DNA of 64,000 nt from UBA940 sp031547885 (GTDB lineage Bacteria > Bacteroidota > Bacteroidia > Bacteroidales > Rikenellaceae): assembly GCA_031547885.1 (NCBI GenBank), contig JAVBRO010000024.1:3996-67995 (forward strand). The letters run 5' to 3'. Made by a program: the position numbers and the translations under genes. Below the pieces are notes generated by a model that worked only from the letters and a program-made list of their open reading frames with translations, did no database searches and was not told the DNA's origin. Shown piece after piece: positions 58,211-64,000 of this stretch. Every line of letters begins with the position of its first letter. Positions within the stretch are counted from its first letter, which is position 1.

Positions 58211-59299
58211 ATGATAGACACCATACGCAAAAACAACATATTTTTCAGGCAGCTGCTGTTCCTGGTCTTCCTGATACTGATGGGGGCCGTGATGTTCAAG
58301 CAGCTGGCTTTCTTTATCGGCTCGTTCCTCGGGGCGATCACGTTCTACATCGTGTTCCGCGGGCTGCTGTTCCGGATGGTGGAAAAACACCGCTGGCGGC
58401 CGTGGCTAGCGTCGCTTGTCATAGTGCTGGGGATATGCGCCGTGTTGCTGGGACTGGGGTTCCTTATTTTCGAGATACTGGCCAACGAAATCCAGGCGAT
58501 AGACACTTCGTCGCTGCTCGGTTCGGTGCAGGCCCTCGTGCCGAAAATCAATGATTTTGTAGGATTCCAAGTCATTTCACCCGATTTTATCAAAGAATCT
58601 TCAGCCCTGCTCGAAAAGGTGGCAAACACTATATTTAGCACCACGTACAGCTTTGCGGCCAATATTTTCATGACCATCGTGATCCTCTATTTCATGCTGA
58701 CGCACGGGCGGAAACTCGAAGAGAAGGCCGGGAAATACCTGCCTTTCCGCGGCGACAGCCGGAAACTGCTGACCAGTGAAATAACGACGATCATATTCAG
58801 CAACGCCGTCGGGATACCTTTGATGATGCTCTGCCAGGGAGTCGTGGCGGCGCTGGTGTACTGGATTTTCGGCATGAACAACATAGTATTCTGGGCATTC
58901 CTCACGGCGCTCTGCGGACTTATCCCGATGGTCGGGACGATTATCGTCAGCGTGCCCCTCGGAATATATTTCATCGCTTCCGGGTTCGTTGTGAAAGGGA
59001 TATTGCTGACGCTGTGCGGAGTGCTGATAATCGCCAACGTCGACAATGTGGTGCGCATCATCCTGAACCAGAAAATGACCAACACCCACCCGCTCATCGT
59101 CATCTTCGGGGTGATCCTGGGTATTCCGCTGTTCGGCTTCTGGGGCATCATCTTCGGCCCGCTGATGATCTCGGTGTTCCTACTGCTGATAAGGATATAT
59201 TACAAGGAATACAAGCTGATAGAGCCTGACGCTCTTCCGGACGGACTTCCGCCCGCCGCCGAAAAGGTAAAAGAGGAACTTGAGGCCGAGAAACAATAA
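58211..59299 (+). CDS. AI-2E family transporter
   Basis: 362 residues with about eight membrane spans arranged as in the family: two N-terminal hairpins, a soluble stretch (about 100-145), then the C-terminal block including GLIPMVGTIIVSVPLG and a long final cytoplasmic tail. Members export various small molecules or act as Na/H antiporters; the autoinducer name is historical. Co-transcribed with cysK and ended by a strong terminator. Confidence 0.88.
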   Translation: MIDTIRKNNIFFRQLLFLVFLILMGAVMFKQLAFFIGSFLGAITFYIVFRGLLFRMVEKHRWRPWLASLVIVLGICAVLLGLGFLIFEILANEIQAIDTSSLLGSVQALVPKINDFVGFQVISPDFIKESSALLEKVANTIFSTTYSFAANIFMTIVILYFMLTHGRKLEEKAGKYLPFRGDSRKLLTSEITTIIFSNAVGIPLMMLCQGVVAALVYWIFGMNNIVFWAFLTALCGLIPMVGTIIVSVPLGIYFIASGFVVKGILLTLCGVLIIANVDNVVRIILNQKMTNTHPLIVIFGVILGIPLFGFWGIIFGPLMISVFLLLIRIYYKEYKLIEPDALPDGLPPAAEKVKEELEAEKQ

Positions 59300-59304
59300 G
59301 GCAC

Positions 59305-59339
59305 AAAAAAGGGTTGACCGATCGGGTCAACCCTTTTTT
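59305..59339 (+). terminator. intrinsic terminator of the cysK operon
   Basis: 15-bp perfect stem (59305-59319 with 59325-59339) with A-rich and T-rich outer ends. Confidence 0.9.
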
Positions 59340-59343
59340 ATTA

Positions 59344-59531
59344 TGTCATCCCGAGCGAGCCAAATACGTTAACAGTTTGGTATGCACGAAGTTTATATTT
59401 GGCGACGAGGGATCCTACATTATAGTTAAGCCCGCTTCAAGCTAATCGATTTATTTGGTAGTTTCCTCGTCGGCCGATAGGTCATTTTCGTCCGCGTCAG
59501 GCTCTCTGCATCGTCCTCGCTCGGAATGACA
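59344..59531. repeat. Paired inverted interspersed repeats (GTCATTCCGAGCGAG family)
   Basis: The outer ends 59344-59359 and 59516-59531 are 16-base inverted repeats with one G-T difference. Each half also carries an inner CGACGAGG(G/A)A motif (59403-59413 plus strand; 59463-59473 minus strand). So the region reads as two head-to-head copies of a roughly 70-bp element with conserved ends and unrelated centres. No coding potential. Confidence 0.65.
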
Positions 59532-59563
59532 ATTACCCCACCCAACTTCCGTCAGATTTCAGA

Positions 59564-61189
59564 CTACAATGCCGTGCTTTTGATCCCCTGGAAGAGCGAC
59601 TTCCACATGAAATTGTACATCGATTTGTGGGGGTCGCGCGTGAAATCGCCCTCGCCCGGGCGGACTTTACCGTTGTGCCCCGGGTTATCTTTTTTGAGCA
59701 CCATTTCGTCGGCGATGAAGGTCATCAACTTACGCTCTTTCGCCTCGTGCTTCTTCATGAAAGCGACCGACAGGTCGTTGTAAAGCATCGTAAGCGTGGT
59801 GTGGGACTGTGCCAGGGTTCCCGTGATATGGAAATCGACGCTGTGTATCGTCCCGGTTTTGATCTTAATGTTCGCCAGCGGTTCTATGGCTCGGTTCAGA
59901 GCTGCCGGGTCCATCTTTCCGAGCCTGCCTTTCGCTTCCCAATGGTCGTCCTGCGGGCTGACGGGAAAAAGGAACACTGCATGTAGCGGTCCGTTGTCCA
60001 TCAGGTTCGCCGTCATTTCTATTGTCATGAAACGGTCGTGTCCGTCGGCGATGTTCGTGATGTTCTGCGCTGTCCCAAAGCCTTTCGTGAAGAACACCGT
60101 TCCGGGAGAGTCGCCGCCGGCGGCAAGTTCGTCGTATTCGATATCTAGCCCGGCGAATGACATCCGCTTTATATCAACCCCGAGGGGTAGGCTCTGAATG
60201 GTCTGGTAGAGCATCGGCTTGACGCGCGGTTCCTGCCACACCTGGCGGTTCTTGTAGCTGGCGACGTGTCCCGACGCGAACGTCAGGCTGTCGACGGCCA
60301 GCTCTTTATTGTTTACGAGGCCCGCATAATCGACCCCGGCAAGCGTCAACCCGCGCAGGGTGAATTCGGTCCAGTCGCTGTGCTTCGGAGACTTCTGCGC
60401 AAATTCGTCTTTCGGATATTGCGGTATAAGGCTCGCCGTTTTCAGCGAAAAGGTGCGGTCCGCTGTATTAAGCGAAACCGTGTCGACCTGGAGCACGAAA
60501 TCCCCTGCGCCGTAGCCGTAGCTGACGCGCCCGGCCGTGAATGTGATATCGTCGCTGAAAAGTATCTTTCCGGCGGCCGCGGGCAGGGAGTCTATCATAA
60601 ACCCTTCGACTTTCAGATCACCGTTCTCGATGCCGATTCGCGTGCCGTCCTGTTCATCCTTCCATGCGACATAGTCGAGCTTTGTCCCCGAGATCCTGAT
60701 CTCGCCGACCGCAATGGCGCGCAGTTTTTCTGTGATGCTTTGCTGAAACGTTTTTTCCGGCGTCCCGGCGTCGGGCTTTTCGCCCTGCGTGACCACCGTG
60801 GCGTAAGGCGCAACTATCACGATGCTGGCGGCGCTGAGGGCCGGTTTGCCGTTCCGTTTTTTATAGCCTACCCCGCGCAGGGAGACTCTTTCGACCCCCG
60901 CGTCGAGTGAAACCAGGGTGAATCCGGCGTGTCCCGGGTCATTGTTCTGCGATTTCAGATGTATGTTGCGTACAGTCACCGAACGTTTGGCAAGACTCAC
61001 GGATATACGCCCTATCCCGACGTCTATCCCACTGCCGGTCAGCGCCGCCGCCTCTTTTTCGATCGCGGCGCGTATTCTGTGCTTCAGCCACAGTTCGACG
61101 CCGAACATGCACGCAACAAGGAAAATAACTATGGAACCGGCGATCACCAACGCTTTCGTCCGACCCCGAAACGTCTTATTCTCTTTCAT
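59564..61189 (-). CDS. AsmA-like / DUF748-type membrane-anchored protein
   Basis: 541 residues: a single N-terminal span (about 13-35, ALVIAGSIVIFLVACMFG), then a long beta-rich periplasmic part with repeating amphipathic strands (VGIGRISVSLAKRSVTVRNIHL, IRISGTKLDYVAWK, ENGDLKVEGFMIDSL, LRGLTLAGVDYAGLV) and a C-terminal IHSVDFHITGTLAQSHTTLTM region like AsmA proteins. Such proteins help lipid transport to, or assembly of, the outer membrane. Monocistronic, divergent from the SLC13 gene. Confidence 0.75.
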   Translation of the reverse strand: MKENKTFRGRTKALVIAGSIVIFLVACMFGVELWLKHRIRAAIEKEAAALTGSGIDVGIGRISVSLAKRSVTVRNIHLKSQNNDPGHAGFTLVSLDAGVERVSLRGVGYKKRNGKPALSAASIVIVAPYATVVTQGEKPDAGTPEKTFQQSITEKLRAIAVGEIRISGTKLDYVAWKDEQDGTRIGIENGDLKVEGFMIDSLPAAAGKILFSDDITFTAGRVSYGYGAGDFVLQVDTVSLNTADRTFSLKTASLIPQYPKDEFAQKSPKHSDWTEFTLRGLTLAGVDYAGLVNNKELAVDSLTFASGHVASYKNRQVWQEPRVKPMLYQTIQSLPLGVDIKRMSFAGLDIEYDELAAGGDSPGTVFFTKGFGTAQNITNIADGHDRFMTIEMTANLMDNGPLHAVFLFPVSPQDDHWEAKGRLGKMDPAALNRAIEPLANIKIKTGTIHSVDFHITGTLAQSHTTLTMLYNDLSVAFMKKHEAKERKLMTFIADEMVLKKDNPGHNGKVRPGEGDFTRDPHKSMYNFMWKSLFQGIKSTAL

Positions 61190-61244
61190 AAGATTTTATA
61201 TTTTCAACGGACTTTAAATCGCAACTAATGTGCCCGAAATTACG

Positions 61245-61252
61245 TACCTTTG
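61245..61252 (+). promoter_or_regulatory. -7 box (TACCTTTG) of the SLC13 permease gene
   Basis: 14 bases before the ATG at 61266; the in-frame ATG at 61230 lies upstream of it and is rejected. Confidence 0.5.
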
Positions 61253-61265
61253 CAAGAATTCTTTA

Positions 61266-63134
61266 ATGGATTGTGATATGGATTGGACGGCGATTTTCTC
61301 CCCTTTTAACATTACGCTGGCGATTCTCGCCGCATCCGCGATATTCTTCATGCGCGGAAAGGTGCGCTCTGACATCGTGGCGCTCTGCTCGCTCCTTGCG
61401 CTGATGCTCTTCGGCATACTCACCCCGGCGGAAGGCCTGGCGGGCTTCTCCAACACGGTGGTGATAATGATGGTGGGACTGTTCGTCGTCGGGGCCGGGA
61501 TATTCCGCACAGGACTCGCCCGGATGATAAGCAGCAGGATCCTGCATCTCGGCGGTAAGAACGAGAACGTGCTTTTCATACTGGTGATGCTGGTAACGGC
61601 ATTCATAGGGGCGTTCGTCAGCAATACCGGGACGGTCGCGCTGATGATGCCGATCGTTATCAGCATGACCGCAAAGGGCAACCTCAGTTCGCGCCGCTAC
61701 CTGATGCCGATGGCCTTCGCAAGCAGCATGGGGATGTTCACCCTTATCAGCACCCCGCCCAACCTCGTCATCCAGGACGCCCTGACGGCCGCCGGACACA
61801 AGGCGCTGTCGTTCTTCTCGTTCGCTCCGGTGGGCGCAATAGCCGTTCTTGTAGGAGTAGGCATACTCTTCTTCCTGAGCAAATGGCTGCTCGGCCGCAA
61901 AAAGGACGAGACCGACGGCGGCGAGAAGAGAGGGAAATCGCTAACAGAACTCGTTGAACAATACAACCTCGCACAGCAGACTTACCAGGTTTCAGTCCCT
62001 GCAGGATCGCCCCTAATCGGCAGCCGCCTCGACGAACTGAAAACACCGTCTAATTTCGGCGTGAGCATCGGCAAGGTGGTGCGCAAACCGGCCGAAAGAC
62101 GTTTCCGTAAGACCCCGGTCGAGGAGATCGCAGGTCCCGCAACCGTCATACAGGAGGGCGACACGCTCCTATGCAACGGCAGCGCCGAAAACATCAACCG
62201 TTTCGTCGAAGAGAACGCCTTGAACCTTGAACAGAAACCTTCGGAAGAGGATTCGCTGCAGTTTGACGAGTACGGCGTGGCGGAAATTTTCATCATGCCC
62301 AACTCGAAACTCATCAACAAGACCATCGCCGAAAGCCGTTTCCGCGAGAAATACAATGTTAACGTGCTGGGCATCCAGCGCCAGGGTGAATACGATATCG
62401 ACTCTATCAAGGATATGAAGGTCCATGCTGGCGACGCCCTGCTGATCCAGGGACGCTGGGACGATATTTCGGCACTCGGCAACCGCCAGGGCGACATGGT
62501 GCTGGTAGGCCAGCCCGAAAAAGAGGCCGCCAAAGTGACGCTCGACCGTAAGGCCCCGATAGCGGCCGCAATAATGGTTGCGATGATCGTGGTGATGGTG
62601 CTCGACGTCATTCCGGCCGTCGCGGCGATCCTGCTGGCCGCCCTGCTGATGGTCGTCACCGGATGCCTGCGCAACATGGAGGAAGCTTACAACAGCATCA
62701 ACTGGAGCAGCATCGTGCTGATCGGTTCGATGATCCCAATGGCCACGGCGTTCGAGAAGACGGGCGTCACAGAAGTTATTTCCGACTGGATGCTCGGGTT
62801 CGGGAACATCGGCCCCCACGGACTTCTGATCCTCGTTTACGGATGTACGTCGCTGCTGACGCTGATACTGAGCAACACCGCGACCGCCGTACTATTCGCG
62901 CCGATAGCCATGCAGGCCGCCGCGGGTGCGGGAGTAAGCCCCTACCCTTTCCTTTTCGCGGTCGCGGTCGCGGCGAGCATGTGTTTCGCATCGCCGTTCT
63001 CGACCCCGCCAAACGCGCTGGTCATGAGCGCCGGACGCTACACCTTCATGGATTACGTGAAAGTGGGCCTGCCGCTGCAGCTCGTAATGGGCGTGGTGAT
63101 GATACTCATGCTGCCGCTGTTGTTCCCTTTTTAA
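61266..63134 (+). CDS. SLC13-family (DASS-type) permease with two TrkA-C domains
   Basis: 622 residues from ATG 61266; ATG 61278 is the alternative. Two transmembrane halves (to about 200 and from about 430) with the paired SNT motifs of the family, VSNTGTVALMMP and LSNTATAVLFAP, and the matching STPPN loops. Between them lie two RCK/TrkA-C-like domains (about 240-320 and 325-415). Relatives carry dicarboxylate, sulfate or other anions coupled to sodium; substrate not predictable here. Confidence 0.9.
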   Translation: MDCDMDWTAIFSPFNITLAILAASAIFFMRGKVRSDIVALCSLLALMLFGILTPAEGLAGFSNTVVIMMVGLFVVGAGIFRTGLARMISSRILHLGGKNENVLFILVMLVTAFIGAFVSNTGTVALMMPIVISMTAKGNLSSRRYLMPMAFASSMGMFTLISTPPNLVIQDALTAAGHKALSFFSFAPVGAIAVLVGVGILFFLSKWLLGRKKDETDGGEKRGKSLTELVEQYNLAQQTYQVSVPAGSPLIGSRLDELKTPSNFGVSIGKVVRKPAERRFRKTPVEEIAGPATVIQEGDTLLCNGSAENINRFVEENALNLEQKPSEEDSLQFDEYGVAEIFIMPNSKLINKTIAESRFREKYNVNVLGIQRQGEYDIDSIKDMKVHAGDALLIQGRWDDISALGNRQGDMVLVGQPEKEAAKVTLDRKAPIAAAIMVAMIVVMVLDVIPAVAAILLAALLMVVTGCLRNMEEAYNSINWSSIVLIGSMIPMATAFEKTGVTEVISDWMLGFGNIGPHGLLILVYGCTSLLTLILSNTATAVLFAPIAMQAAAGAGVSPYPFLFAVAVAASMCFASPFSTPPNALVMSAGRYTFMDYVKVGLPLQLVMGVVMILMLPLLFPF

Positions 63135-63238
63135 CAGAGAGTCAGGGAGGTGCGGCTCTCCGTCAATGAGATTTTCCGGCAGGATTATTGCGGTTGATCT
63201 GATTTGAAACGATAGTATTAATCTAAATCCGATCGATT

Positions 63239-63817
63239 ATGACAACTGTAACGGAAGGAATCAGGGACACGGTTAAGAACTGGTGGGTCTCCCTGATAGT
63301 AGGCATTATCGCCATTATTCTCGGCGTCTGGTGCATGTTCGTCCCCGTGGCGACCATCGCGGCGCTTACCATCGTATTCATCGTGGCTTTCTTTATCAGC
63401 GGCATCGCTGAAATAGCGTTCGCCGTCCAGAACCGCAAAACCATGCACGGCTGGGGATGGACCCTCACGGGCGGTATCGTGGACCTGTTGATGGGCTGTA
63501 TGCTTCTCGCCCTGCCCGCACCGGCTGTAACGGCGGTGTTGATCTATTTCGTCGGTTTCTGGATCATGTTTCGTTCGATCTGGGCGATCGGCGCGGCTTC
63601 CGACCTTCAGAAATACGGAGTCCGCGGCTGGGGATGGATGCTCGCCATCGCCATACTGGCTCTGCTGTTCTCGATAATCTTCATTTTCAGCACCCCGCTG
63701 TTCGGAGGCGCGTTCATAGTGACCTTCTTCTGCGTCGCCCTGCTCGTGTACGGTATATTCCGCATTTACATGGGGGTCCTGCTGAAATCGGTCAAGAATG
63801 AGATCGACAAGAAATAG
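63239..63817 (+). CDS. HdeD/DUF308-family membrane protein
   Basis: 192 residues with six short spans in pairs and the family pattern WWVSLIVGIIAIILGVWCM, GIAEIAFA, GWGWTLTGGIVDLLMGCML, and GWGWMLAIAILALLFSIIF. E. coli HdeD aids acid resistance; the wider role is unknown. Monocistronic. Confidence 0.88.
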   Translation: MTTVTEGIRDTVKNWWVSLIVGIIAIILGVWCMFVPVATIAALTIVFIVAFFISGIAEIAFAVQNRKTMHGWGWTLTGGIVDLLMGCMLLALPAPAVTAVLIYFVGFWIMFRSIWAIGAASDLQKYGVRGWGWMLAIAILALLFSIIFIFSTPLFGGAFIVTFFCVALLVYGIFRIYMGVLLKSVKNEIDKK

Positions 63818-63822
63818 TTCTT

Positions 63823-63859
63823 CATTTTGAAAATTTGGAGATTTGAAGATTTGAAAATG
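63823..63859. repeat. 8-bp-period AT repeat (GAAAATTT-like)
   Basis: About four GAAAATTT/GAAGATTT units; reverse complement of the repeat at 54741-54782. From here to the right window edge no further gene is visible. Confidence 0.55.
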
Positions 63860-64000
63860 AGGCTTAATACGCAAAAGGGATGGTGAGATGGTGTGTAAAT
63901 AATTATATTTCATATATTTATCGCATTTGAAAATATATGAACAAAAAACTGCTTTTATTGCGGATCGCGTGCCACAATTCATTACGGGGTTAAGCGTCAT

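Noticed and set aside
63937..63993. 18-residue frame starting MNKKLLLLRIA
   Set aside because: Looks like the start of a signal peptide but stops at once; no evidence that it is translated or that it is a decayed gene, as the sequence ends at the window edge.
63218..64000. 260-codon minus-strand frame at the right edge
   Set aside because: Antisense to the HdeD-like gene and running through an AT repeat; acidic, low-complexity translation.
1..64000. tRNA genes, CRISPR arrays, insertion sequences or prophage genes
   Set aside because: Looked for T-loop motifs, regularly spaced repeats, transposase and phage motifs; none could be supported.

Overview
The window comes from a Bacteroidota chromosome, most likely a Rikenellaceae/Alistipes-like gut anaerobe. 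The sequence shows SusC/SusD and FecR/ECF-sigma genes, many surface lipoproteins with a charged stretch after the lipobox Cys, promoters of the Bacteroidetes type (TAnnTTTG), a TamL-type BamA homologue, futalosine-pathway menaquinone genes and a moderately GC-rich base composition. The genus is an inference.

Left part (about 0.6-18.4 kb) is one accessory locus. A sigma-70/ECF factor and its FecR anti-sigma sit among a secreted glycerophosphodiester phosphodiesterase lipoprotein, a 1351-residue FN3-repeat lipoprotein and a BACON lipoprotein on the minus strand. Facing away on the plus strand are a SusC transporter with an N-terminal STN signalling domain, its SusD partner and a calcineurin-like phosphoesterase lipoprotein. 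I read it as a TonB-dependent phosphodiester (glycerophosphodiester-like) scavenging system under sigma/anti-sigma control. Supporting this, an identical bipartite element, TTTGGGTAG-N16-GTA(A/T), lies upstream of exactly three genes here: the FecR gene, the phosphodiesterase gene and susC. I found no other copy of its TTTGGGTAG box in the window. In the FecR copy the GGGTAG box contains the stop codon of the sigma gene.

Middle part (18.5-33 kb): a Kelch-type lipoprotein, a tandem CDGSH iron-sulfur protein, a FISUMP-type lipoprotein that seems to have lost its stop codon, a DUF2490/DUF4956/VTC polyphosphate-polymerase cassette, htpG, a guaB-thioesterase-yhhN operon, and a GIN-rex-ribF operon.

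Right part (33-64 kb) is mostly core: a HAD phosphatase, TamL, a nitroreductase, dapF-(small acidic protein)-alpha/beta hydrolase-rpiB, tgt-lptF/G-type permease, lysS-small membrane protein-tpiA, a glycosyltransferase-sigma factor-rsmG operon, rpmH followed by the RNase P RNA gene, relA-type synthetase-mqnB-mqnD, a BIG2 lipoprotein, a phosphoglycolate-phosphatase-like gene, two tandem paralogous HTH proteins of unknown role, cysK with a structured-looking leader, an AI-2E family permease, an AsmA-like protein, an SLC13 permease and an HdeD-like protein. Two interspersed repeat families and several 7- or 8-bp-period AT-rich repeats sit between genes. I found no tRNA, CRISPR array, prophage or insertion sequence.
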